A DNA stretch of 64,000 nucleotides, taken from Haberlea rhodopensis (Eukaryota > Streptophyta > Magnoliopsida > Lamiales > Gesneriaceae). Positions 1-12,179 of the stretch are shown one piece after another (position 1 is the stretch's first letter; every line of letters begins with the position of its first letter). The stretch covers positions 33,167-97,166 of the forward strand of contig CAJQUN010001164.1 of assembly GCA_907163345.1 (NCBI GenBank). The letters are read 5' to 3'. The position numbers and the translations under genes are program-made. The notes under the pieces were generated by a model. That model ran no database searches. It was not told the DNA's origin and was given only the letters and a program-made list of their open reading frames with translations.

Positions 1-355
1 GGTGAGGTTGGGGTGATACATAAGTATACGTGTTGCTACATATATTTTGTGTAAGAAAACTTGCTAACGAGTTGCTTGTAAGAACTGGTGTCACTTTATC
101 TTACATAAAGTGTACGACTTTACATAGTCATACAAATTTGACAGAAAATTGTGTGAGATTTCCCTAATTACGTTCCTCAACTCAAATTAACAAATACTAG
201 TACCACACGTTATGCTTTGGGTGTACAAAATATTTGATAAAACGTAATTACCTCAACATCTTTTCAGTCTTTTTCGATTTTCACTAACACAAATTAAATG
301 AGATGAAATTAAATAATTAATAAAATATATTCATATACAATTTCTTATTATTAAA

Positions 356-612
356 ATATGTAGTTTACCCATGTGGTTTTCAAAATAGATAATTTACTGT
401 GATTTGCAAAAATAGCATACATTGATAGGGTGTTTGCATTTATTCACAAACGATACGGGTAAACTGAATTTCACAAATTACATGAGGGTAAACTGTCTAT
501 TTTCAAACCACAGAAAGGTAAACTACCTATTTTGAAAATCAAATTGGATAAACTGCATATTTTCAAACAACATGAGTGTAACCTGCATATTTGGAAAAAT
601 CACTGGGGTTCG
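356..612. repeat. Interrupted minisatellite, about 31-bp unit
   Basis: Four loosely conserved direct copies of a unit built around GGTAAACTGNCTATTTTCAAA occur at about 483-612. A partly inverted copy precedes them at 356-420 (TAGTTTACCC followed by TTTTCAAAATAGATAA). The copies diverge by several bases each. The mix of direct and inverted copies could fold back. No coding potential is seen. Confidence 0.55.
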
Positions 613-1604
613 TTGCCAATAATCCTTTGTAAAATAAATAGATTAAAAAAAATAGGTTAATGATTTTGCTGCACCAATTATATATTTCAAAAAATTCATG
701 TATCTGCCTCTCTCACTGCAGTGTGCTTGGGCCAAAAGGTCACAAATTCAAGTCACGTATCTGATTCTCTCAGTTTGAGCATGCCGCACCAGGTTTGCGT
801 GGTGAGGTTTACATGGCTGACGTGATTTGCAGGCATTTATTATCTAAAACTACTTTATATAGTTAAATTTATTAGCTTCAAGACACCTAGCCCTAAATGC
901 CTAGAAGAACCTCTCGCTTAATTAAAAGAGAACGATTTAAGTATTAAGTAGGATACTATATTAATTTCCACACAAAAATATACAAAAATATCCTAATTTT
1001 GATTAAAATGAAAAATGATGCAAAAATTCATTTGTCAAATCAAAAATTTATGGCCATTCCACAAAAAAAAAATTAAGTCTCAAACAAAAATAATATAAAT
1101 CAGACGACACAAAAATAAAGATTTAAAAATATCTTAGTCGGCCTAATATGGTGATTCCAACTTGTACATTCCGTTTGAATAGATTCCTTTTGCTGACAAA
1201 GTATTATTAAAATGACACTTTCAGTATCTTACAACTCTGTGCTGTCCAAATATTTTTAAATAAATTAACTGCATTATTTATTAATTTGTTTACACTATCA
1301 AATTTTTTTTTTTTGTTGTTGTTGTTGATATTAAGGTGTGGGGGATGGGAGGTCTCATGTAGACCTCCCCTCCGCACTCAAGTTGAGCAGGTGTGCCATG
1401 ACTCGTGGCAGTTTACGCTCTCATTTTGAACTTGAGCCTTATGTACACACTTATCTAGCACGTTTATCACACTTAAAACTATTTGCCTGCAATTTAATAC
1501 ATAAATAAATCTTGGAGATACATATCATTTGCATTATCTTCTTTTAAGATCCATGAGGAAACCCACAGATAAGAAAATAAAATGGACAAAGGGAATTCTA
1601 CTTA

Positions 1605-1665
1605 GCAATAAACAACAACTACTAAGTCTTTAATCCAAATGGGGTTGGTCGGCTCTAATTTCCAA
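1605..1665 (-). mobile_element. 3' tail of an RTE-type LINE, minus orientation
   Basis: Read on the minus strand the segment runs GGTTGG, CCCATTTGGATTAAAGAC, then TAGTAGTTGTTGTT. A short 3' UTR followed directly by a GTT-type simple repeat is characteristic of plant RTE-clade non-LTR retrotransposons. The plus-strand segment at 9590-9862 ends in the same way. Only the tail is left here, so the assignment rests on this resemblance. Confidence 0.45.
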
Positions 1666-1784
1666 TAAACCAAAAGGAAAAAGAAAAAGAAACTCAATCA
1701 TTTCCTTGTACTTGACAATGAAACGAGGTTATTTTTGTACGTGCCAAAACAAGTAGACACAGGAAAACACAACCCATTCAGACT

Positions 1785-4700
1785 TCAGTGACCATTGGCG
1801 AGGGTACCGTTCTCATTAGCTTTCTTGGAGTAGAATCGTCTGTACTTGGAATCAACTTCGGTGAGATAATACGTGCCTGGAGCAAGAACACTACAATCCT
1901 TGCTTGTTACGAAGTCCTTGCCTCCGTACCTATGCTCCATCACCTTCATGGTTTCGACAAATTTTTCGGGAGGGAACTGCGGGATTTATGATCATTCATA
2001 TATTAGAAAACCGGAAAATATTGATTCCAAATATAGTAAAATGCACCAAAATGTATAATATATGTCTTGGTGGATTAAATTTTAAGTGAAGAAGAAACTG
2101 GAAGAAAAATAAATTGGCCTACCTCCAGTCTTGACTTCAACTTCCCTGATATATTCATTACGGATGCAATGTTCGACAAGTTAAAGGGGTGTTGAGCCTC
2201 GTTAAGACGGACAGAAAACATGGTGGACGAGAGACCACTCCCATAGGAAAACAACATCACTCTCTGTCCAGCCTGAAATTAAGGGGAAAATATCAATTCA
2301 AAGATTTGCAAATTTGTCAAAATTGTTAAGGCCATAAGAATTCTAAAAGAGCGTATTGGTTTGTACTTTACCAGTGCCCTATGTTGATTGTGAATAAGGG
2401 ATGCAAATGCGGCATAAATCGATGCAGTGTACATGTTCCCAACTTGCTTCGGTACTAGAGTGGATGGCTGCACTTTTGCATCATAAAATGGTTTTGCAAC
2501 TAGTTGGGACGCCTGTAGATAGAGTAAAGTTAGGACGGAAGACAAATTTTGGCTAATGGAAATTTTTTAATAATTCGAACCTTCTCAAGATCACGGCTTT
2601 GGTAGCTTTCGTCACTGGTTAACGATGAAAATGGTGCCAGTTTTTCCTTTGCGGACTCGTCAATAGAACTGAAATCCAATATCAGACAAAACAATCAAGC
2701 AGAAACCTTATAAGCAGATTACTGCTCGATCAAATACAGAGAAAATATTTACCTAGCGGTCCTCAAAAAATCATTGAATAGCAGTCGAGCGAAGCTTTTC
2801 TGTACTAGCTGCATGTTTCAAGTAAAATGTTAACAAAAACTTAGATCCAGTTAATTTATAATTTCAAGAAGAAAAGAAAAGAATTTTAAAAAACAAACTT
2901 CTTGTAGGAGACCCTTGTTCTACATGAACTACCTTATTATATGGAGAATGAAATACAAAGTAGTCAACATCGGCAACCGAAAATTGCTTGCCCTCAAGCT
3001 TTTCATACCTATATACATACTATGCAGTTAAGAAACAGGTGATAAAATTTGAGCAGGGATTGGCGGAAATGTTCAAACAAAACTTACTTGTCACATAAGC
3101 TTTTGTAACAAGAATCCAGTGCCATAAGGTAACAAGTCTGAGAAAGTTTGCCATCGACAACCTACAAACATAACATTAATTGCATGAAAAACGAAAAACG
3201 AATAGGAATATAATTCTGTGATTCAATGTACCACCGAAAATATTCATGATGCCAAATAAGGTCCCGGTCAGATCAAGAGAATTTAATCAGTTGCAAGTAT
3301 TGCAAAATGATTAGCACAATCTAAAAGGGTAATAAAAGCATTTTCCAACATAAGATGGCTTGTTACAAAAGTTGGGAGGGCGGACTTTTAGTTTGCATTT
3401 TAGATGGAAGGACTTGATTTAGATGAAGATTTTGATTTGGGCAATGATTTGAATGATGGATTTGAAATGACACCCAAATACATTTCAAATGCCAGTACAT
3501 TTAACTAAATCGATAAATTTATCAAAACAATCAAATGGAATCATTCCAAATACCCCCTTACGGGATTTAACAAATAAATACTTGGAAAAATCCTAGTGAG
3601 GACAAAATACAATGCACGAAGTATATACATGATTGTTTCATAGTCATAATGGTCCTTAACAATTATTTGCCCGAACGGACCCATGTAGAAATTCGACCTT
3701 GCATAAGGTCTATATAATGAGGCAATGGTTTAGGTGCAAAAGAATGCACACTTTTGATTGTAAAAACAACTAAACAAAGGAGGTGGTAGAGGTTAAGAGG
3801 ATTACCGGATATTCACTGGCAAGATCGGGCTTGTAAAAATCATAAGCATGAGCCATGTGACTTGCCCTGAGCTTACTTTCAAAAGAAATAGGTGCATTTG
3901 GCCCTATAAGCATAGCAATCGCAGCAGCTCCACCAGTTGGTCTAGCTGGTCCCTCAGCATAGACCTATTACAAAAGCAAACTTAATTATTGTTTGTTTTA
4001 GCACCAACGTTTACGAAAGACAAGAGTGACCTATAAACTTCAATGAGTTTTTAAATAAGTACCACCTCCTATGTCCTGAAGTAAATGTTAATCTAGAATT
4101 GGAAAATATGCGACGATAATTGTCATACCGCACTGTCTGTGCAAACAACAAGGCCGTATCGTCCATCCCATGAACTACTTTCCACCCAATTCACACAGTT
4201 AAACAAAGCAGCAGTTCCTCCATAGCACGCGTTGGTTGAATCAACACCTTCTATGTCAGTATTTCCACATTTCTGTTCAGTCACAAGGACAAGACATGGA
4301 ATGAATATATGTTGTACTATTATAACATAGATAAACAACAGCAGAAGGGGGAAGGAATTATGATAATAGATGAAGATTCTTGTTATTTTTAGTTGAGATG
4401 GGAGAAATGACTGCCTTCCCCTGCTGTGAGGTCTGTATCGGCCATCAAGAACCACCAAATTGAGAATTTCTAAGCATCTGGTGGCTCTTTGTGGACCGTA
4501 AATGTTATGATAAAGGTTGTGTTTCCATAAGATACATGTAATATTCAACAACTAGACACTCTAAGGTAAATGCTCAGATCACACGCTTCAATACCTCAAA
4601 AATAGGCATCAAGAAGGTTTTAATGGATTTGCTCTTATCAAGTACAGTCTCGCTTCCAACTTCCAGACGACCAATCTGCTTTGGATCTACCCCATACTTC

Positions 4701-6182
4701 TCAAGAAGTGAAGAGACAGCAGTCAAACTGAAGATCAAAGAGTTAACAAACAGTTACCAGAAAGCAACTAGTAACCAACTAAGTTCACAAAGAGTTAACC
4801 ACAATAACCTGCCACCAGATTTCTACTTAAAACAATTTTGAAAAACAATCAACAAAAGGTGCAGTTTCCATCCATGAAACCCATAAAGCATTTCACTCCT
4901 TTCACAAATCCACTTACAATGACGCAAACCATCTGATATTCATTCTTCATTATATAGTTTCTATCACATACAGTAACATAACAACCTTTAAGAAACAGAA
5001 AAACAGCTGCGCCTTTTACATTTTGATTTTTCTCTTGCTTAATTATAAAGGGCACAATTCACAATCAATTTGCCAAAAAGTTAAACCAACTTCATATCAG
5101 ATAGTCTAATTACAAGTAGCAAAAGGTTTTGGAGTTGGTCGATTATAACTTCAACAACTATGATTGCTTATGTGCTGCCAAGTCCTCTCATACTTTTCAA
5201 TCTATGCTTATATAAAACCACGGTATAGTCTTGACATGCAATCGGCCAAGGTTCTCAATGATAAATATGGTAAAATTACTTTAAATTCCTCTTTCCCCAG
5301 GACACTCTTGAGCATTTGCCAACATTTGCAACAACTGAATAAGTATTAATTATCACAATGGAATTATATTTTTAACAATGTTAATTATTAAGAAATAACT
5401 ATATGGTTCAATACCCAAAAAAAAAAAACTTGAACTATTTAATTTCTCAAAATCGGTGAAGAGATCTGGGTGAAACACCTCCACTCTCTCTGCTTAGACA
5501 GCGGTAGTAAATATCCATAATTTCCTCTTTTTCCCCAATTTTCCAACATTTAATATAGCTGAAGAAGAATTGAATACCTCATGGAGATCACATCTTCAAC
5601 ATCAGAACAAAATGCCATGCATTCTTGGCCAAGCCCAATTGTATATTTACCCTTGCTTGCTCCATCATAAGCCTCAAGCACTTCCTGCAGCAATTACACC
5701 ATTTTCCATTAAAAAGGCACCGAGATCTGTTTTCCTCCATCGCAAAACAATCAAGAATTGCAGCAAAAAAATATAAGAGAAAAACCAAAGAAAATTTCTG
5801 AAAAATGAATCTGAAATTAAAATACAGAGGCGTAAAAAATTATGCGATGCAAATGGATCACAACTTCATAGCTAATAACATCAAAATCAATAGGCTGGTC
5901 CACTCTAGCGATTTTCTTCCCCCTTCAACATCATTCCTAAATCCCGTAAAAATTTCTTGAAAATGCCAGAAAAATAGAGACCAACATTAAACAAAATATA
6001 AAAAAGACACGCAATCACACACACCACTCTTAACAGACGTATACGTACATGGCACTTTTGATTTTCCGATTCAACTCATCTACAATAAAAATAAACAAAT
6101 AAAATCCAACCTGCGGGATGCAAGTGGGAGGAAAGTAAATTTCCATGGCGATAATTCCAACGTTCTTGGGTTGCAAGGCCAT
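1785..6182 (-). CDS. HMGS: Hydroxymethylglutaryl-CoA synthase (12 exons)
   Basis: Condenses acetoacetyl-CoA with acetyl-CoA to HMG-CoA, the step before HMG-CoA reductase in the cytosolic mevalonate pathway for sterols and other isoprenoids. Exons read on the minus strand: 6182-6111, 5684-5578, 4727-4595, 4272-4129, 3964-3806, 3161-3088, 3008-2933, 2808-2753, 2668-2581, 2512-2372, 2272-2123, 1976-1785. All junctions are GT-AG and the lengths sum to 1392 nt, giving 463 aa, the usual plant length. The N-terminus reads MALQPKNVGIIAMEIYFPP. The nucleophile is Cys120 in STNACYGGTAA, and the other two catalytic residues are His191 (SHMAHAYDFY) and His250 (FHSPYNK). The C-terminus ends ANGH. No lesion is seen, so the gene appears functional. 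Several introns hold MITE-like AT-rich DNA, for example 3375-3560. Confidence 0.95.
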
Positions 6183-6360
6183 CTCTCTTTCTTCTACTTT
6201 TTCCTCGCTTCAAAAAATGCAGAAAAAACAGATCGAACAACGGGCCAAAAAACACTATTATTTCCTGTGTCTAAATTCAGGGAGCAACGAATAAGTAGGA
6301 AAACAGAAGCTGGAGAGAGTATAAATTGGTCGCTGAATCTGATGGCGTTAATGCCTTCTT

Positions 6361-6368
6361 TATTTATA
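6361..6368 (-). promoter_or_regulatory. Putative TATA box of HMGS
   Basis: Minus-strand TATAAATA lies about 180 bp upstream of the HMGS start codon. Plant transcription usually starts about 30 bp downstream, so this would give a 5' UTR of roughly 150 nt. It is the only good TATA match close upstream of the gene. No cis-element for sterol or jasmonate control was identified. Confidence 0.5.
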
Positions 6369-6960
6369 GGACAGAAAAAAGAATTACTAATAATAATAAT
6401 ATTACCTAACTTGAAGCATTTATTCCATTTTCTTGGCTTTGCTTTCACATTCCCACAAACAGATATAATATTGCATTAATTATTTTTTTAAAAATAATCT
6501 TAAAAATATTTATATGCGACTATATTATTAAAAAAATATTTTTAAAAAAAACTATATTTATTTTATCTTAAATCTTAAAATTTCTATTATAAATATTCAT
6601 ATTCTAAATGTTTAGTACAAGAGCACTATATTACATTTCCACTTTTCGAACTAGACAGAGAGATGGACCCTTACAACAAATGTATTTTTCTTTTTTTTAT
6701 AAAGAAGGGGCTAATTTATTCCACATTTTTATCAAGCGGGTTAGGTTTGAATACCAACAACAATTATAACATTAATAAAAATATTCAAAATTTTGGATTA
6801 TTTTCAGGTGGCAAAACTATCACATGCAGTGATTCCATTTGTTGAAAGTTTGACATAAATATTCTGAATTATGTACCTGTCAATGAGGACAAATGACCTG
6901 TGAGTTACTTGTGACTATTGAATATTGTTGTGAGATCAAATATATATATATATATTAAGT

Positions 6961-7385
6961 TGACGTTTGAAATCGGGGATATGATAAGTATGAGAGTGAC
7001 TAAAACTATACGATTATGATAAATAATATAGTATGATAAGTTATATTATTTATAATATGATTTTAACATGGTGAATTAATTTTATTCTTTGTTGTAATAA
7101 TAAAATATTATCACTAACTAGTGGATGAAATTCAAATTTTGGTGGAAATGTTAAATTTTTAGAATTAATTTATAGGAAGTAAGTTGAAAGTTTTTGGAGA
7201 AAATTTCAAATTTTGCAATAGGAAAAAAAAGTTGGGAAATAACATATATGTCATTTTGCTACAAAGTTGGAATAAAATGAGATAATTATGATGTGATAAT
7301 TTGTGATAACAAACCAACTAAAGATTGGATTAAAATAATGTGTAAAATCATCGTACTATTATCCCTAACTTCGAACACACCATAC
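6961..7385. mobile_element. Candidate MITE, about 425 bp
   Basis: Both ends carry an imperfect inverted repeat: GTTTGAAATCGGGGATA at the left, and on the opposite strand GTTCGAAGTTAGGGATAA at the right. The interior is AT-rich, dominated by GATAA/TTATC words, and lacks an open frame. No unambiguous target-site duplication was found, so superfamily and exact ends are uncertain. Confidence 0.35.
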
Positions 7386-9580
7386 GTGGGTGGCCGTTTA
7401 GACGTTTATTTTTTGTCTACCACGAAAAAATAATTTCACAAGCTCTATTTTTTTCTCTTAGAATACAAAAAAAATAAATAAATGAATCATATTGGTCTAA
7501 GATTACAAGTGAATTTAAATAACAAATTTCTTTATATACCATGTATTCTCAAATTTTGAAAAAATAATCCCAACGATGTCATTATCAAAATGTTAAACGT
7601 TGAGTAGGGAAGTCAAGAGGGGTGAGCTCAATAGCTCCAAATGCCTGAAAATCATGGCTGTTTTTCGTCATGTAATACATATCTCACGTAATTAAATTTA
7701 AAACTCACATTATTCTCATCTTAATATATATTTTATTTTACAAATAAAATCATTATCACTATTTTTTTCTAAATAAATATTAAAATGGGATACGAATAAC
7801 ATAAATTTTCATAACGTAAAATGAAACTCAATTAAAAAACTATACAAGTTCAAAATATAATTTATTTATTTCAATGGTTTTATAATTATAGCGTGTATTA
7901 TCATAAGTATAATAATAACATTAATTAATAACGACCACTATTTCGGACCCTAAAAATTCAAACGTACGTATGTTTCAATTTGAGGAATTTGAGGGCCTCG
8001 ACTAGTACGCCGTAGATATTTGACATGTAACGATAGCCATAGCGACACGATATAGCTGCACATTAATGGCAAGATGTCTTGGCTTCGACCGGCGACTCTG
8101 ATCATGGAGATAGAGCCAAAGTAGTATGGACGAGAAAAGACCCCAAAACTATGCATTCAACCTATGGTACTAAAATCTTTATTTATATACTCCAATAGTT
8201 CGCATAATGACTTTAGATACTCCAAGCCTTGGTATAGTCCTTACGACTCTTAGACCATAGGCATATTACTGTCTCCTGCCCACAGATGGCCTTAAATAGC
8301 CCATAAAAAACCCTTTAAGGCCATCTATAGTCATGAAAATGTATAGTTATATATCAGGTAGAATCATTAAGGTGTTCTAGTAGCTACCCCATGGTATGCT
8401 ACTAGTAGCCTTATGATCCTTACTCTATTCACTCGTACGAATCGGGAATATTGGGCTCGTAAAATCATAACTCATAGCTTATATGTCTCTATAATACATT
8501 CATGCTCCTCGACTAGATGATTATTCACTCCAGTAAGCTCATCTATAGATAGTTAAGTTTTCTTATTAACAGTTGACTAACGCTTTATCTAGCACATTTA
8601 TTCAATCTATTTGAATTTTATGCATCAATCCAAAGTGGACGATATTATAAAGGCACACAGTCAATGCAAGCAGTGTATAATATGGTTTAGCATCCAATAC
8701 GTTTGTGTGGGTGTCTTACAAAAAAGTCTAAATGTTTTAACACTAAAATCTTTTCCCATCATACTTAATTTTAAAAAAAAAATAAATAAAGAGGAATTTA
8801 ATTGCGAAAAGTTTGACAAAAACCAAGTTTCTCAAATGATAGAAATTTGAGAAAGTATGAATCCACTACTTATTTTCAATGACAATGCCTGTGTGACTTG
8901 CAAATGTCGACAAATTGACTTTGGTTGGTAATACCTCACTGAGCCTAACACACACATTATCAGGCCATGGATTCTCATTAATAAGTCTTTTATATATTAA
9001 TTTGTATATTTTTACATATTATGTGTGGAAAACAATAACTTTTTTTTCTCTCCCTCGTATGAAAATAGACTTTTGGGAAGCAAAATAATATAGTTTTTTT
9101 CTTTATAATACTCAACTTCTATTTGTACATTTATTTGAATATGTACACAGTAGACATAAATGCATAGTTATACAATTATATACATATTTGAAACTATATT
9201 ATATTTAAATTATATTAGGCTTATAATGATTTAAATGATATTTATTTCAATTCATATTATATTAATATAATTTCGTCCAACAAATCCAAATGATAAATTT
9301 GAAATGGTTGATATTGTATTCAGACTACGTGGAGCATGAATGCTAACAGGCCAGTACCGGGCCATCTGTAAATTGTACAAGTTTAGGGCATCTGTCAAAT
9401 GGGCCCAAATGACTGATAACACTCGTACATTTTGAGTTAAGTCAAGACGGCCCTTGAGCAAACCAACCACATCAGCATTAGTTTCAACAATAATATAGAT
9501 TTCTTATACGAAGATATTCGATCAGAAATAGGTGTAGCTTGTATAGAAGAGAAGATGTAAAAAAATCACTTATGTTGATT
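7386..9580. other. Intergenic, no gene recognised
   Basis: The stretch is AT-rich and every frame is short. The part at about 8160-8620 is less AT-rich and reads like a decayed LTR or DNA-transposon remnant, but no terminal repeats or protein motif could be tied to it. Confidence 0.5.
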
Positions 9581-9589
9581 TGATCGCGT

Positions 9590-9862
9590 ACGATGTAGGC
9601 CCAACAATGTATCTGTGCATCAAAGTGGAGTCCATGAATTTCGGTAATTTCACAATAGCGAGAGGACGATCGAAGAAGATATGTCTCGAAGTTATACGCA
9701 AAGACTTGAAGTTCAAAGGAATTAAAGAAGATATTCTGATCGATAGACGTGCTCGGAGACGACTGACGTATGTATCCGACCCGACTTGATTCTTATTGTT
9801 CATGTTTCCTAACCCAATTTATTGGGATTAAAAGTTTAGTAATAGTAGTTGTTGTTGTTGTA
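9590..9862 (+). mobile_element. 3' end of an RTE-type LINE
   Basis: The translation from 9580 to 9786 ends with RSKKICLEVIRKDLKF, then LIDRRARRRLTYVSDP. This resembles the conserved C-terminus of plant RTE reverse transcriptases, which read roughly GRPKK-W--VIRKDL, then DR--WR--I-V-DP. It is followed by a short 3' UTR (TTTATTGGGATTAAAAG) and a GTAGTTGTTGTTGTTG tail, the typical RTE ending. The element is strongly 5'-truncated and the protein is degraded. Confidence 0.6.
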
Positions 9863-10404
9863 GATTTCTTATAAATTGTACATATTTTTTTCGAGAGAAA
9901 TAACAGTTCGATGTTTCTGAAGAAAAGAAAGACTATTTTACTTGAACCATATTTTGTGAGTGAGTTAAGACATTAATGGATATTTCATTTTTATAGCAAA
10001 ATCTAAACATATTACTGAAGAAATTTGAACATTGAAATTTTCCTCACTATAGTTTAATTTTCATGATGAATCACTTTTCATTTAAAAAAATAAGAATAAC
10101 AACCACACATATCATGGAATCAAAGAGGGGTGTGAATGAGATTTCTTGGCTACTTTAGCTTTTTAAAGAGTTTGAAAAATAAAAGAGTTTTGCGCTTTGC
10201 GGAAGCCTTTAGTCAATCGATAAATAAAAAGAACAAAATAAATAAATGCGTAAAGGAAATAAAGCAATAAAATAACAAGTATATTTGTTATAGAAGTTCG
10301 ACGATGAATCGCCTACGTCTCATCTTCCCGGTTAGATAACCTCCAACCGAGGTTCCACTAGAACAATTGGTCTTGGCCTCGAGGGCTCCAAGTTAGCCAC
10401 AACA

Positions 10405-10535
10405 CAACTCTTCCCGAGTTACAAAGCTCTTCCGGAGCACACTACTCTTCCCGAGTACACAACGCTCTTCCCGAGCACAATACTCTTCCCGAGTACACAA
10501 AGCTCTTCCCGAGCTACCAACACTCTTCACGAGTC
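10405..10535 (-). repeat. Tandem array of short hairpins with covarying stems
   Basis: Seven units of the form CTCTTCCCGAG recur about every 19 bp, each extended by matching flanks: AACTC-GAGTT (10406-10420), AGCTC-GAGCA, TACTC-GAGTA (10443-10457), CGCTC-GAGCA, TACTC-GAGTA, AGCTC-GAGCT (10501-10515) and CACTC-GAGTC. The bases flanking the CTC/GAG core change in pairs between units, so the stem is kept while its sequence varies. The array lies downstream of the LTR TATA box in the reading direction of the element, so it should be in its transcript. Confidence 0.75.
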
Positions 10536-10904
10536 TTCTTGGCCTTAAGGGCTCCAAGGATAGCCACAACGCATGCACCAACGTCACTTGTTAGCGACTT
10601 TACAATTTTCCAACTTGCTTTGGTGTTGAAGGACCTTTACAATAAAACCAACAAACACCTTCACGGTGTACTCACACGAAGAATCACAAGACTCTAACAA
10701 AGACAAGAATTACAAGCTCTAATACAACAACAATGAACAATGTATGGAGATTGCAATGCAATATGAATTCAAAATGATTAAGGCTTTGTAGAAGTTTGTA
10801 GGCTTGTTTCTTTGCTTCAAAATGCTCCAAAGCATCAATATTTATAGTGTAGGAGGCCCCCTAGGCTCCTACTAGCCGTTGCTATACAAAAGGCTGAAAT
10901 CACT

Positions 10905-11240
10905 CCAGCATCGCCTCAGGCGATCTCCATCGCCGCGCCCCAACGATCAGCATTTTTCACGGATCGCCTCAGGCGATCGGTGGATTGCCTCAGGCGATCA
11001 GAGGCAAAAATCAAGGCCGTAGCCTCAGCATGTCCAAAATCTTCATCGCCTCAAACGAACCAGCAATCGCCTCAGGCGTTCGTGCCATCGCCTCAGGCGT
11101 TCAATGCCATCGCCTCGGGCGATCTCCCCCTGCGCGCATGCTCGCGCATCCCGCGGCGTCGCTTCAGTCGATGTGCGGGGCGATGTCGCTCCTGGCTGCC
11201 ATCGCCTGGGGCGATGGTCACCATCGCCTGAGGCGATCCA
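10905..11240. repeat. Array of ATCGCCTNAGGCGAT palindromes (3' LTR)
   Basis: About eight perfect or near-perfect copies of ATCGCCTCAGGCGAT and its variants are spread over about 330 bp. Some have one half-site altered (AGGCGTT, AGGCGAA). Open frames across this stretch in several phases are a by-product of the repeat. The array lies in the U3 part of the LTR, about 65 bp or more upstream of the TATA box. Confidence 0.8.
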
Positions 11241-11429
11241 AGCCAGAATGCGCACACTCGATTTTCTTCATTCCAAACCACTTTTCATCACTTAATCTGC
11301 ACACTAAGAAGATGCATTAATATAACAAACACAAGTTTTGTTGATCATCAAAACTCAAAGATTGACCGGGGATAATTTAACGCATTAAACGCAACCATGC
11401 GTGTAAGGCTCAACAATCTCCCCCTTTTT

Positions 11430-12179
11430 GATGATCACAAAACTTGAATAAGTAATATGCATGAAATGTGAGTAAAGATGACCCCCCCTTAACAATTGCA
11501 TAACGCATACAAGTTAAATAAGTAAACCATTAAACAAAACACTCTCCCCCTCAAACCATGCATACACAAGCTCTCCCCCTTAAACTATGCATGTATTAAG
11601 GTTCAAGTTTATCACAAAATTCTCCCCCTTTTTGTGATAATCAAAAAGCATAAAATTTAAATAAACATAGCTCAACTATGTTGACACATAGCCATATTTT
11701 AACAATTTTACACATGGTCCTCACCAAGCATGTAATAACTATTAGATCAAATCAATTAATGAAATACACATGCGTTTAAGGCACTCAACCATGAATTTTA
11801 AATGTGCAAAATGTGCATATGTTCTACCATGAGTTCATGCACTTATGCCCAAAAAGAAATTATAATTCTCAAACCAACATTTAATAAGATTATTAAGGTC
11901 ATGATAGTATTAGGGTATCTAACCACTTAAAGCATGCTTAATCACATAGTTGCACAATTCCACATAACATATTCAAATTTGAATCAAAGACATATCAAGA
12001 TACTTACTATAAAAAGATAAGCATACATCATGCAATAGAACAATTTATATGTGCATATGCTAAGGGGTATTCCATTTTACTACAATGAATATTGAGCTTC
12101 AATATTTATTGGTCACAATTAATTTGTGCCAATTAAATTTTGAATTGCTCTCTTAATATGTATAAAGTAAATTTTACCC
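11430..12179. other. Non-coding 3' interior of the gag-only element
   Basis: About 750 bp lie between the Gag stop and the polypurine tract. The stretch is AT-rich and includes several CTCCCCCTT tracts near 11540-11630 that resemble the polypurine tract on the opposite strand. No pol-derived motif is recognisable, so pol was removed as a block. Confidence 0.6.

Larger units (their letters stand above)
1..1780. other. AT-rich intergenic region, 3' side of HMGS
   Basis: No gene is visible. It holds an interrupted minisatellite (356-612, listed separately). At about 690-840 there is a stretch reminiscent of a tRNA-derived SINE, with a loose B-box-like GGTCACAAATTCAAGTC near 738. A T-run and (GTT)n tract lie near 1300-1330, and an inverted RTE-like LINE tail at about 1605-1665. 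The last 100 bases would include the 3' UTR of the HMGS gene read from the right. Confidence 0.6.
10112..11415 (-). repeat. 3' LTR of the gag-only Copia-type element
   Basis: Read from 11415 downwards: TGTTGAGCC start, a block of ATCGCC-type palindromes (about 11240-10910), TATAAATAT (about 10845-10837), then a row of seven small hairpins (10535-10405). The outer end near 10112 is mutated (TCATGG where the other copy has TGTTGG). It is about 36 bp longer than its partner because it holds extra palindrome copies. Confidence 0.85.

Noticed and set aside
10980..11320. Overlapping open frames in five phases that look like Arg/Pro/Ala-rich proteins
   Set aside because: They are translations of the ATCGCC palindrome array. 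The same false frames recur in the other LTR at 14735-15075.
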